From: Parvularcula sp964219355
Lineage (GTDB): Bacteria; Pseudomonadota; Alphaproteobacteria; Caulobacterales; Parvularculaceae
Length of the DNA: 64,000 bases
NCBI GenBank assembly: GCA_964219355.1
Contig: CAXPOZ010000003.1
Coordinates: 62,001 to 126,000, forward strand
Direction: 5' to 3'
Made by a program: the position numbers and the translations under genes. The notes beneath the pieces are model-generated. The model was not told where the DNA came from. It searched no databases and saw only the letters and a list, made by a program, of their open reading frames with translations. Every line of letters begins with the position of its first letter. Position 1 is the stretch's first letter. This document shows positions 53,629 to 62,167 of this stretch, piece by piece.

Positions 53629-55131
53629 ATGAGCGTAGTTAGAGAGAGCTGGAAGCCGCTGCCTGTCAGCGACGAAGTCGGGAAAGTCATCGACCGCAAC
53701 GTGACTGGCCCGGAATGGTTCGGCTTTGTGCCCGAAAACGGCTCTGATGATGCCCGGGCCAAGCATCTCGACGAAGCGCTGCCCAGCGACGTCAACCGCC
53801 TCGCCGCTATCCTCGTGAATAACCGAGTGGCCGACCCCGCCGGTGTCGTTGCCTATGGCCGGGATGACGGCAAGAATTACGTGCCGCCCCGTGCAGGCGA
53901 GCCGCCTTATGACCGCACCCTTATCGCGCGCATGCTCAGTGGCCACAGCTATTGGCCTTATCTGACGACAAGACTCTTTTGGACGCTGCTGCTCACAGGC
54001 GGCAGCACGGTCCTGTTTTATGTCCTGAGTTGGTATGGCGCGGAGCGCGGATGGTTCGGCGGGATGCTCGCGCTAGGCACTAGCATGCTCTTCGTTCTTG
54101 GCTGGCTCCTTATCCGTCTCGTCCGGGAACAAACGAACAGTCGAGGCGGCGGCTTCTTCCGGCACAAGGGCAGTCTTGCGCCCATTCAGGCGGTCTCGAC
54201 CGCGACCGCGTTTCTTGAAGAGCATCTTGATGCGTTCAAGGATGAAATCGAAGAATACCAGACCGATTGTATTTCGAAGAGCGACCAGCTCCCCCGGATT
54301 GATCCTGACGATAAACGCAAAAAAGCCGATTACTGCGATAACGCCAATGCCATGGCGCGCTCCATGGTGACTTGGGCCGTCGCTCGCCGGGCCGCACAAT
54401 ATCTGTGGTTCCAGCCGATCAATGTTCAGGACAAGTATGAAATGAGCGGCATGACCAAGACCGTCATCGCCGCATGGAACACGACATACTTAACCATCCG
54501 CCTGATCGCGATCGCCATATTTATCGGTATCGGCGTTATCCTGCCTCACTATATGATCAAGTCCAATGGCGGCCTTGCCGTGACGTTCTGGGAAGTCGAA
54601 CAGTATTTCTACATTTGGCCCCTTATTCAGGCTGCCTTTGCAGCGGCAATGACTCTCTGGCTCGGCGGCAATGACAAGCGGACTTATCTAAAAGACCGCA
54701 ACCGTGTGACGCTGGCGCTTGATGATTTCTGGCGCCGCGGGACTGTCCGTACCCCTGACCAGATCAGCGCTTTGCAGGTGCCTGCTTCTGCGACCTATTC
54801 GGACTGGTTCAAGTCCTCCGCCTTCTTGATGCTGGCACAGGAGATCCCGCCGAATGTCGCCGATTTCGAGGCGGCTCTCGAAGACAAGATTTCGAGCTGG
54901 GATGTCGAGCGCATCTGGCATGACGATCTCGTCGCCACCGATCCGACGCCGCGGCTGATGCGCCGATACCTGAAATTCCTAGATACGGTAGGTGCTCGCT
55001 CTGTCGTGCATAACCGTTCGATGACGAGCCAGTCGCCCGAAACCCCGATCCCCAGCGGCATTGGCTCGGATGCTCGGCCGCGCACCCGCGCGCTCGCCAC
55101 CCTCACTCGCCGGGAAATCTGGCACCCGTAA
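53629..55131 (+). CDS. Membrane protein of unknown function, four helices
   Basis: A 500-residue protein with two hydrophobic pairs: about 110-135 and 140-165 (LFWTLLLTGGSTVLFYVL, MLALGTSMLFVLGWLLI), then about 285-305 and 325-350 (LIAIAIFIGIGVILP, YFYIWPLIQAAFAAAMTLW). Between the pairs is a charged cytoplasmic segment, and a soluble C-terminal domain follows (GNDKRTYLKDRNRVTLAL to the end). No family was recognised. The ATG at 53629 is preferred over the GTG-type start at 53608. It is convergent with anmK, its stop being two bases from the end of that gene. Confidence 0.7.
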   Translation: MSVVRESWKPLPVSDEVGKVIDRNVTGPEWFGFVPENGSDDARAKHLDEALPSDVNRLAAILVNNRVADPAGVVAYGRDDGKNYVPPRAGEPPYDRTLIARMLSGHSYWPYLTTRLFWTLLLTGGSTVLFYVLSWYGAERGWFGGMLALGTSMLFVLGWLLIRLVREQTNSRGGGFFRHKGSLAPIQAVSTATAFLEEHLDAFKDEIEEYQTDCISKSDQLPRIDPDDKRKKADYCDNANAMARSMVTWAVARRAAQYLWFQPINVQDKYEMSGMTKTVIAAWNTTYLTIRLIAIAIFIGIGVILPHYMIKSNGGLAVTFWEVEQYFYIWPLIQAAFAAAMTLWLGGNDKRTYLKDRNRVTLALDDFWRRGTVRTPDQISALQVPASATYSDWFKSSAFLMLAQEIPPNVADFEAALEDKISSWDVERIWHDDLVATDPTPRLMRRYLKFLDTVGARSVVHNRSMTSQSPETPIPSGIGSDARPRTRALATLTRREIWHP

Positions 55132-55133
55132 GG

Positions 55134-56279
55134 CTAAAGATTGACCGGCTTCCGGTGATAGCTGCCGCCCGATAGGGGCTGGGGCACGCGCGTCGTTTTC
55201 GGGAAACTCAGGGGCAGTTTGCGGAGCGACCTGACCGCAAGATAGGCGAACGCCTCCGCCTCGATCATGTCTCCACGCCAGCCGGCCTCTTCTGCCACCA
55301 GCACCTGGCCTTCGAGACGGCGTCCAAGCTCTGCCATCAGGACCGGATTGTGCCGTCCCCCGCCGCAGGCAACCCAATAGGCTGGCGCCTCGGGCAGCAG
55401 CGCCACGGAACGGGCCACACACTCGGCCGAGAACGCCGTCAGCGTCGCCGCCCCATCTGGCGGAGAAAGATGGTCCGCCGCTTTGAGCTTGAAATCATAG
55501 CGGTCGAGCGATTTGGGCGCTTTTCGCTTGAGATAGGGATTGAGCGCCATCATCCTCAGGACTTCGTCATCAACTGAGCCTGACGCCGCAAGCGCGCCGT
55601 CTTCATCCATATGATGTCCGGTGTGCCGGACCATCCATTCATCGATCAGCCCGTTGCCGGGCCCGCAGTCAAAAGCAACGAGGCCCATCGGATCGCGATC
55701 CGCCGGGACATAAGTGATATTCGCGACTCCGCCGAGATTGAGCACCGCCACGGCACCATCAAACTCGCATGCCTCAACAAGAGCCGCGTGATAGATCGGC
55801 GCGAAAGGCGCGCCCTCGCCGCCTGCGGCCATATCCGCCTGCCGGAACTGGTCGACGACATCGATGCCCAACTCCTCCGCGATGATACCGCCGCCGCCGA
55901 TCTGCCAGGTACGGCCGATCGAAGACGCATCCAGCGGCGGGCGATGCAGAATCGTCTGGCCGTGAAAGCCGATCACATCGATTTCGTCGCGCCGCAGCCC
56001 AGTCTCGGAAAGGAAATTCCGCACTGCCTCGATATGCGCGCTGGTCACCATGTTTCCGGCCACCGCGATGTCATTGGCCTCTTCGCGGCCTTCAAGCGCC
56101 GCCTTCGTTGCGGAAATGATCGTCGCGCGTGTTGGCGCATCATAGGGGAAGGACATGGCCGGTCCCCATTTGTGGACGGTTTCGCCATCTGTGCGCAGGA
56201 CAGCCACGTCCACCCCATCTAGTGACGTGCCTGCCATGAGCCCGATAGCCGTCAGCCTGTGCATCTCTTCACGATCCAT
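55134..56279 (-). CDS. anmK: Anhydro-N-acetylmuramic acid kinase
   Basis: A 381-residue sugar kinase that phosphorylates and opens 1,6-anhydro-MurNAc from peptidoglycan turnover. The signature AIGLMAGTSLDGVDVAV, IGFHGQTILHRP, VVDQFRQADMAAGGEGAPF, and NLGGVANITYV are in place, followed by FDCGPGNGLIDEW. The start may be at 56279 or the ATG at 56264. The gene diverges from tyrS; its stop lies two bases from that of the convergent membrane-protein gene. Confidence 0.95.
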   Translation of the reverse strand: MDREEMHRLTAIGLMAGTSLDGVDVAVLRTDGETVHKWGPAMSFPYDAPTRATIISATKAALEGREEANDIAVAGNMVTSAHIEAVRNFLSETGLRRDEIDVIGFHGQTILHRPPLDASSIGRTWQIGGGGIIAEELGIDVVDQFRQADMAAGGEGAPFAPIYHAALVEACEFDGAVAVLNLGGVANITYVPADRDPMGLVAFDCGPGNGLIDEWMVRHTGHHMDEDGALAASGSVDDEVLRMMALNPYLKRKAPKSLDRYDFKLKAADHLSPPDGAATLTAFSAECVARSVALLPEAPAYWVACGGGRHNPVLMAELGRRLEGQVLVAEEAGWRGDMIEAEAFAYLAVRSLRKLPLSFPKTTRVPQPLSGGSYHRKPVNL

Positions 56280-56338
56280 GGTGGACGGTCTCCCTTGGCG
56301 CCATTAGAAGCCGGAACTCTTGGAGAAACGGTTACCAA

Positions 56339-57610
56339 ATGTCTGAATACAAGTCCGATTTCCTGCGCATCCTCGAAGAGCGCGGATTTATCCACCAGAT
56401 TACGCACCCCGAGGCGCTGGATGCCGCCGCGCAAAAGGGGCCGCTGACGGCATATATCGGCTTTGATGCGACGGCAGACAGTCTGCATGCGGGCAGCCTC
56501 GTCCAGATCATGATGCTCTACTGGTTCCAGCAGACGGGGCATAAACCGATCGCCCTGATGGGTGGGGGCACCACCAAGATCGGCGACCCCTCCGGCAAGG
56601 ATACTCAGCGCAAGCTGCTCAGCGATGCGGATATCGAGGCGAATATCAATGGCATCAAGCGTGCTTTCGAGCCCTTTCTGACCTTTGGCGACGGGCCAAC
56701 CGACGCGATCATGGTCAATAATGACGAATGGCTGTCGGAGCTCTCCTACATCCAGTTCCTGCGGGATTTCGGGGTTCACTTCACGATCAACCGTATGCTG
56801 ACCTTTGATTCGGTGAAGCTGCGGCTAGAGCGTGAGCAGCCGCTCACATTCCTCGAATTCAACTACATGCTGATGCAGGCCTATGACTTCTTCGAGCTGA
56901 ATGAGCGCTATGGCTGTGCCCTTCAGATGGGCGGCTCTGATCAGTGGGGCAATATCGTCAACGGGGTCGAGCTCTGCCGCCGGATTGCCGCAACGGAAGA
57001 GGAAGGCAAGTCTCGCGATGTGATCGGACTGACGACACCGCTTCTGACCACAGCGTCAGGTAAGAAAATGGGCAAAACCGAGAGCGGCGCTGTGTGGCTG
57101 AATGCCGACCGGCTCTCGCCATACGATTACTGGCAATATTGGCGGAACACGGAAGATGCCGATGTCGGCACCATGCTGCGCCGCTTCACCGTCCTGCCGA
57201 TGGATGAGGTCCGCCGCCTCGAAGCGCTTGAAGGCGCCGAGGTCAATGAGGCGAAAAAGATCCTCGCCACCGAAGCAACCGCCATGTTGCATGGCCGCGC
57301 GGCGGCAGAAAGCGCAGCTGAAACCGCAAAGGCGACGTTCGAACAGGGCGCGGCTTCTGGTGATCTTCCGACCAAGGATGTTGCGGCAGGCGACCTTGCC
57401 GGCGGTGTGCCGCTTCTTGAACCCTATATCGATCTCGGGCTGATCGCCTCAAAAGGCGAAGGCCGCCGGCATATCAAAGGCGGTGCCCTTAAGGTGAATG
57501 ATGCGCCGCTGTCAGAAGAGCGCACCCTCACCTCCGGCGATGTGATTGACGGGCAGATCAAGCTGTCTGTCGGCAAGAAGAAGCATGGTCTTCTCAAGGT
57601 GGTCTCATGA
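56339..57610 (+). CDS. tyrS: Tyrosyl-tRNA synthetase
   Basis: A 423-residue class I aminoacyl-tRNA synthetase. Catalytic-domain landmarks are YIGFDATADSLHAGSLVQ (HIGH-region variant), GGGTTKIGDPSGKD, and the KMSKS loop as KKMGKTESGAVWL. The C-terminal S4 RNA-binding domain ends the protein (KGGALKVNDAPLSEERTL). Length is normal. GGAG lies upstream of the ATG. The stop overlaps the start of prmA (ATGA). Confidence 0.97.
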   Translation: MSEYKSDFLRILEERGFIHQITHPEALDAAAQKGPLTAYIGFDATADSLHAGSLVQIMMLYWFQQTGHKPIALMGGGTTKIGDPSGKDTQRKLLSDADIEANINGIKRAFEPFLTFGDGPTDAIMVNNDEWLSELSYIQFLRDFGVHFTINRMLTFDSVKLRLEREQPLTFLEFNYMLMQAYDFFELNERYGCALQMGGSDQWGNIVNGVELCRRIAATEEEGKSRDVIGLTTPLLTTASGKKMGKTESGAVWLNADRLSPYDYWQYWRNTEDADVGTMLRRFTVLPMDEVRRLEALEGAEVNEAKKILATEATAMLHGRAAAESAAETAKATFEQGAASGDLPTKDVAAGDLAGGVPLLEPYIDLGLIASKGEGRRHIKGGALKVNDAPLSEERTLTSGDVIDGQIKLSVGKKKHGLLKVVS

Positions 57611-58482
57611 GCGGTGAAACAGAACGCCTCGCCTGGCGCGGGGATCGTGCAAACCTTCAGCAGGCGGAATTGCGGCTGACTGAGGTCATGTTCCCGCCCG
57701 CCGATGCGGTCTCTCTGATCAAGGAAGACCCGACCGAAGAGGACGGTGAGTCAGGCTGGGTGCTGCAGGCCTATTTCGAGACCCTGCCCGACATGGCGGT
57801 CGTGAATTCAGCGCTTGACGGGCTCGCCCTTGATGCGCCGGAACGTGAAACGCTCGAAGATCGCGACTGGGTGGCCGAGGCGCTTGAGGGCCTCGGTGTT
57901 GTCGAGGCCGGTGCCTTCCTTCTTTACGGCTCCCATGATGCGGACAAAGTCGAAGGCCGCGAAGGGCTCCCCCTTCTCGTGGAAGCAAACCGCGCCTTCG
58001 GGACCGGCCATCATCCGACGACGTCTGGATGCCTTGTGGCACTGACGGGCCTGCGCGATCTTGCGCCTGAAAAAGTGCTAGATGTCGGCACCGGCTCGGG
58101 CGTCCTTGCCATGGCGGCACGGCGCCTCTGGGAAACGGCCGATATTCTGGGAACGGATATTGATGCGCCCTCCGTCGCCATTGCGCTCGAGAATGCGCAT
58201 GACAATGGCATCGAAGACATCCGCTATTTCGAGGCCGCGGGCATCCCTGAAGAAGTCGCCGAAGACGGCCCCTTCGATCTCATCCTCGCGAATATCCTCG
58301 CCGAACCCTTGATGATGCTGGCCCCGGATATCGCCGCCAACCTGTCAGAGAACGGACGGGTCGTCCTCGCCGGCCTCCTTGCCCGGCAGGAAGAAGGCGT
58401 GATCGACGCCTATAAGGCGGCAGGGCTCAACGTCATCACCCGCGTCGAGGATGCGACCTGGCCGGTTCTGGTGGTGGGATAG
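57607..58482 (+). CDS. prmA: Ribosomal protein L11 methyltransferase
   Basis: A 291-residue SAM methyltransferase that trimethylates ribosomal protein L11. Landmarks are NRAFGTGHHPTT, motif I VLDVGTGSGVLAMAA, GTDIDAPSVAIALENAHDNG, and FDLILANILAEPLMMLAP (the NPPY-like substrate motif appears as NILAEP). The N-terminal part is the usual substrate-recognition domain. It is translationally coupled to tyrS by an ATGA overlap, and the AT-rich HEPN gene begins six bases after its stop. Confidence 0.94.
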   Translation: MSGETERLAWRGDRANLQQAELRLTEVMFPPADAVSLIKEDPTEEDGESGWVLQAYFETLPDMAVVNSALDGLALDAPERETLEDRDWVAEALEGLGVVEAGAFLLYGSHDADKVEGREGLPLLVEANRAFGTGHHPTTSGCLVALTGLRDLAPEKVLDVGTGSGVLAMAARRLWETADILGTDIDAPSVAIALENAHDNGIEDIRYFEAAGIPEEVAEDGPFDLILANILAEPLMMLAPDIAANLSENGRVVLAGLLARQEEGVIDAYKAAGLNVITRVEDATWPVLVVG

Positions 58483-58488
58483 CGCATC

Positions 58489-59424
58489 ATGGACCTACTA
58501 AAAACGCTACGCTCTAAGATTGAGGGACTTCCCGAAGGCGACCACCAAGAAGGTCTGATTGCAGTTTTGCTTCACATTGAAACTGCTTTCCAGCACCTAG
58601 AACGCGGCGAAAGCTCATTGGAACATTCAGCTTTCACAGATGCTGTCTACAGAACAAATCAGGCATTCGAAGGAACCATCAAGGAAACTTATCGTGTACT
58701 GACGGGAAAAGATGCCTCCAGAATTACTCCGTACGAAATTGAACAACATCTAGAAAAAGAGGGCATATTCCGAAATCGCGTGTTGGCTCAATTTAAAAAT
58801 TACCGTACAGAGTGGAGAAATCCTTCCGCACACAATCACAAACTAGATTTCGAGTCGAGCGAAGCCGTTCTTGCCATTCTTTCAATATCTGCTTTTGCAT
58901 ACCTATGCATCGAAGAGATTTATCAACGACTATCCTACCTTAATGCTGAATCCGATGTATCTTCTTCTAATACTGGCGATGCTTTAGAGATTCATCTAAA
59001 TCCAATGGAGGCGATATCTGACATAATTATTCAATTTTGGCAGAAAAACATTCTACATTCGTCAAATCATGAACGTGTTCTTGAAAATGAAATTATTGGT
59101 GCATTACACGGTTTTATAAGTAAAATTGCGCCTGATATTAAAGTTCAAACAGATACTCGATTAAATAACGACGATCACCTTCGGGCCGACCTGCTTTTGG
59201 AAACTCATGGCCAACAAGTTGTAGTGGAAATACGACGTGGTCGCAGTGATACCGACGAAGGCTATGGATTGATTTCTTTGAGACGTTTACTGAACATTGG
59301 AGGCATCAATAATGGAATTCTTTTTCACGCGCCTCTTGAGCGGTTAGATCTACAAAAGCGTTCCATAGAATTACCTCCATCTGAAAGTCACAATCACATA
59401 ATCTTGATTAATTCGTACAAATAA
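58489..59424 (+). CDS. HEPN-domain protein with putative PD-(D/E)XK-like C-terminal domain
   Basis: A 311-residue protein not closely recognised. The N-terminal half is helical, and residues 110-115 read RNPSAH, matching the R-x4-6-H catalytic motif of HEPN RNases; hydrophobic helices LAILSISAFAYLCIEEIYQRL follow. The C-terminal half has NEIIGALHGFI, then RADLLLETHGQQVVVEIRRG, an order like a PD-(D/E)XK nuclease core (Glu201, Asp234, Glu247) but with Arg249 where Lys is usual. The gene is far poorer in G+C than its neighbours: 20 of 60 bases at 58981-59040 against 41 of 60 at 58321-58380 in prmA. It fits a horizontally acquired toxin- or defence-type gene; no partner antitoxin is seen. Confidence 0.6.
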   Translation: MDLLKTLRSKIEGLPEGDHQEGLIAVLLHIETAFQHLERGESSLEHSAFTDAVYRTNQAFEGTIKETYRVLTGKDASRITPYEIEQHLEKEGIFRNRVLAQFKNYRTEWRNPSAHNHKLDFESSEAVLAILSISAFAYLCIEEIYQRLSYLNAESDVSSSNTGDALEIHLNPMEAISDIIIQFWQKNILHSSNHERVLENEIIGALHGFISKIAPDIKVQTDTRLNNDDHLRADLLLETHGQQVVVEIRRGRSDTDEGYGLISLRRLLNIGGINNGILFHAPLERLDLQKRSIELPPSESHNHIILINSYK

Positions 59425-59457
59425 CATAACCGCTAATTCTACTTCTCTCAATATTCC

Positions 59458-60810
59458 TCAACACAGAAACTCCTCTTCCTTGGGCACGCGAGAAAACGCG
59501 ATCTTGGTCCCCAGATAGTCAAGGTCGATGGCCTGTTGATCCGCCAACATCACGTGGCGGGGCAAGGTCGAGCCCATCCGCCGCTTTGCGCCCTTGCCCG
59601 GCGGGGCCGCGAGCCGAGCAAGCCGCCCATCCGCATCGCGATTGAGCTGGTCGATCACTTCCCAGAGCCGCCCCTTTTCCGCCCGCTCCTCCGCCCGGCC
59701 AGCGCAGGCGAAAAGATCCCCCTGCACCGCACGCGGATCATCCGGCGTCATCAGGCCGTGGAGGAACACAGAGACATGAGAGAGCTCCATCCCCTGATTT
59801 TTTGCGTCCAGGTTCTCAGAGGCATGGCGCCATAATTCATTGAGAGCATCAAGGAAGCGGGTTGAATCCCGGCTCGCCTCAAAGCCGACCTCGACATCCG
59901 ATACCCCGTCCGGCGCGCGTTTCATATTGAGGCTGAGCCGTGTTGCGAGCAGCCCTGCCATGCGCAGCCGTGCAGCGGCTTTCAGGAGCAGCGCCCGCGC
60001 CACCGCCCGCGCCTTGTCCGGTGATCTGTACCCGGAGGTCAGGACGCGGGAATGCCCGAACATCATCGTCTTGGTCGGAGGTTCTGCGACCTCATAGCCA
60101 TGAAGCGCGTACCAGAAGCGCTCGCCCTGCACCGAATGCCAGATCGCCCGCGCATGTTTGGGGGCCAGATCCCACAGCCCCTGAAAGTCCGTAACGCCAT
60201 TCTGCGCCAACCGCTTTTCAATCCCGCCGCCGACACCCGGAATTTTCGAGAGCGGCAGGCCGAGGAGCTTGCCCGGCAGATCGGATGCCTCAAGCACGGT
60301 GAGCCCGTCAGGCTTGTTCATCCCGGCGGCCAGCTTGCCGAGCAGCCGCGTCTGCGCAAGCCCGATCGAGGACCGGAAGGCCGGCCCCACCCGTTTGGTG
60401 ATGATCTCCGTGACCTCTTCGGCCACCGCGAGCGCCGCCTCCCGCTCCCGTTCGCGCCGTCCCAGCCGGAAAGCCGCCTCATCAATCGAATAGACCTTGT
60501 CGACCGGCAGGACAGTGCCGATCGCGCTCATCAATTGTTTGTGCAGCCCGACATAGCGGTCATGCCGCGCGGGCCGGACGACGAGATCAGGGCAGAGCTC
60601 CCGCGCCTCCCTGATCCGTGTCCCCCGCGTAATGCCGAAAGGCCGCGCCTCATAGCTCGCAGCGATCGCGCCCGAATATTCTGACTCATGCGGAGTGATC
60701 ACCACCGGCCGCCCCATCAGGTCGGGCTCGTCATGCTGTGCGGCGGCGGCGAAAAACGCGTTGAAATCAATGAACAGATAGCGAAGGCCGCTGGCCGGAA
60801 CGTAGTCCAT
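59458..60810 (-). CDS. Y-family DNA polymerase (DinB/ImuB-like)
   Basis: A 450-residue translesion polymerase. The palm has YLFIDFNAFFAAAAQHDEPDLMGRPVVI and YSIDEAAF, so the metal-binding Asp and Asp-Glu are kept, which argues for an active polymerase rather than a pseudo-catalytic ImuB. The HhH region appears as LSKIPGVGGGIEKRLAQNGV, and the little-finger domain follows. The start at 60810 is preferred over the ATG at 60834 because GGGAG lies six bases before it and the upstream ATG falls inside the SOS box. A clear SOS box lies 19 bases upstream, so it is expected to be LexA-controlled. No imuA-dnaE2 pair is next to it. Confidence 0.9.
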   Translation of the reverse strand: MDYVPASGLRYLFIDFNAFFAAAAQHDEPDLMGRPVVITPHESEYSGAIAASYEARPFGITRGTRIREARELCPDLVVRPARHDRYVGLHKQLMSAIGTVLPVDKVYSIDEAAFRLGRREREREAALAVAEEVTEIITKRVGPAFRSSIGLAQTRLLGKLAAGMNKPDGLTVLEASDLPGKLLGLPLSKIPGVGGGIEKRLAQNGVTDFQGLWDLAPKHARAIWHSVQGERFWYALHGYEVAEPPTKTMMFGHSRVLTSGYRSPDKARAVARALLLKAAARLRMAGLLATRLSLNMKRAPDGVSDVEVGFEASRDSTRFLDALNELWRHASENLDAKNQGMELSHVSVFLHGLMTPDDPRAVQGDLFACAGRAEERAEKGRLWEVIDQLNRDADGRLARLAAPPGKGAKRRMGSTLPRHVMLADQQAIDLDYLGTKIAFSRVPKEEEFLC

Positions 60811-60828
60811 ACCATGCTCCCAGAATAA

Positions 60829-60843
60829 GAACATTATGAGAAC
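60829..60843 (-). promoter_or_regulatory. LexA (SOS) box
   Basis: GAACATTATGAGAAC (60829-60843) is a perfect GAAC-N7-GAAC direct repeat, the alphaproteobacterial LexA operator (GTTC-N7-GTTC on the other strand). It lies 19 bases upstream of the Y-family polymerase start. Confidence 0.9.
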
Positions 60844-60906
60844 ATAAAAATCCCCGCTTCACAAGCGGCCAATCCGGCATTTTCCGCGAAGACAAATCCG
60901 GATAAA

Positions 60907-60920
60907 TGTTACCGATAACA
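60907..60920. promoter_or_regulatory. LacI/GntR-like operator upstream of DUF418 gene
   Basis: TGTTACCGATAACA (60907-60920) is an inverted repeat TGTTA-CCGA-TAACA, extended to ATGTTACCGATAACAAT. The sequence resembles LacI/GntR-family operators. It lies 20 bases before the DUF418 start, where a repressor could block transcription. The cognate regulator is not in the window. Confidence 0.45.
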
Positions 60921-60939
60921 ATAAAGAGGGAGAGGGCGC

Positions 60940-62127
60940 ATGGGGGCCACCACAAAACCGGACCGGATGGTACTGGTAGATTCACTGCGCGGCTTTGCGC
61001 TGCTCGGCCTGTTCCTCGTTCACTGCGTCGAGCGGTTCGAGCTGTTCTGGCTCGACCCGGTCTATGATCGGACGTTTCAGTGGACCTTTGGGCTCTTTGC
61101 GGGGAAGGCCTATGCGCTGTTTGCGCTCTGCTTCGGGCTGAGCTTTTACATCATCATGGAACGCGCACGGGAACGTGGTGAAGCCCATGCCGGCACCTTC
61201 GCCTGGCGGCTCGTGATCCTGCTTGGGTTCGGGATCCTGCACAGCCTCATCTATCGGGGCGATATCCTGATGCTGCTCGCTCTCTTCGGATTTCTCCTGC
61301 TTCTGTTTGACCGCATAAAGAATAACTGGCTGTTGCTGGGGCTCGGTGTGCTGATCTTCGCCCAGCTCCCTCTTCTCTTCCGGGCATGGGCAGCGATGGA
61401 CGGGCAAGCCTGGGCATTGGCCACTCCCCGCTATTTCGATAATCCGAGCCTTGGGGTCATGGCGACAGGCAGCCTGTGGGACATGATAAAATCCTTCGCG
61501 ACGGATGGTCAGGGCGCGAAATGGTGGTTCATGCTGGAATCAGGGCGCATCACCCAGATTATCGGCCTCTTCGTGATCGGGCTGCTACTCGGCCGGATCC
61601 GGTTTTTCCGCGACCCCGAGCGATATGGCCGGGCACGGATCATCGCACTTGTAGTCAGCCTTGCGGCATGGCTGGGGCTCTGGGCTGTGCAGGTTCAACT
61701 CTTCCCCAGCGTCGCTGAGGCCTTGCCGGATGCGCAGCGTGAGCTGGGACAGGCGCTTGAGAACCTCATCCAGCTGGCGCTCCTCAGCGTTCAGATCCTT
61801 GTGTTCATCGAACTCTATCAGCGCCTCAAGGGTGCCGTGATAAGCTGGCTGGCACCAATGGGCCGCATGACCCTGACCCTCTATCTTGGCCAGTCGCTCA
61901 TCTTTGTGCCGATCTTTGCAGGCTTCGGCCTCGGGCTCTATGACGATATGTCGAACGCAACTGCACTCCAGATCGGGATCGTCACCTTCGCCCTCCAGAT
62001 GGTCATTGCCTCCTGGTGGTTCCGGCATTTCCATTACGGACCGCTCGAATGGGTCTGGCGCGCTGCGACACGGCGGACGTTCCATGTGCCGTTCAGGCGA
62101 AGGGACGCATCGGCAGCGACCAATTGA
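60940..62127 (+). CDS. DUF418 family membrane protein
   Basis: A 395-residue integral membrane protein with about ten helices. DSLRGFALLGLFLVHCVERFELF opens it, and the C-terminal segment ends with WWFRHFHYGPLEWVWRAATRRT, the GPxEWxWR signature of DUF418 (YeiB-like). The molecular function is unknown. GAGGGAGAGGG before the ATG gives a strong ribosome site. A LacI-like dyad sits upstream, suggesting control by a sugar- or small-molecule-responsive repressor. Confidence 0.85.
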   Translation: MGATTKPDRMVLVDSLRGFALLGLFLVHCVERFELFWLDPVYDRTFQWTFGLFAGKAYALFALCFGLSFYIIMERARERGEAHAGTFAWRLVILLGFGILHSLIYRGDILMLLALFGFLLLLFDRIKNNWLLLGLGVLIFAQLPLLFRAWAAMDGQAWALATPRYFDNPSLGVMATGSLWDMIKSFATDGQGAKWWFMLESGRITQIIGLFVIGLLLGRIRFFRDPERYGRARIIALVVSLAAWLGLWAVQVQLFPSVAEALPDAQRELGQALENLIQLALLSVQILVFIELYQRLKGAVISWLAPMGRMTLTLYLGQSLIFVPIFAGFGLGLYDDMSNATALQIGIVTFALQMVIASWWFRHFHYGPLEWVWRAATRRTFHVPFRRRDASAATN

Positions 62128-62167
62128 TGGCGATGGCCAGAACGCAGCCTATGTTCCCTGATCCGCT

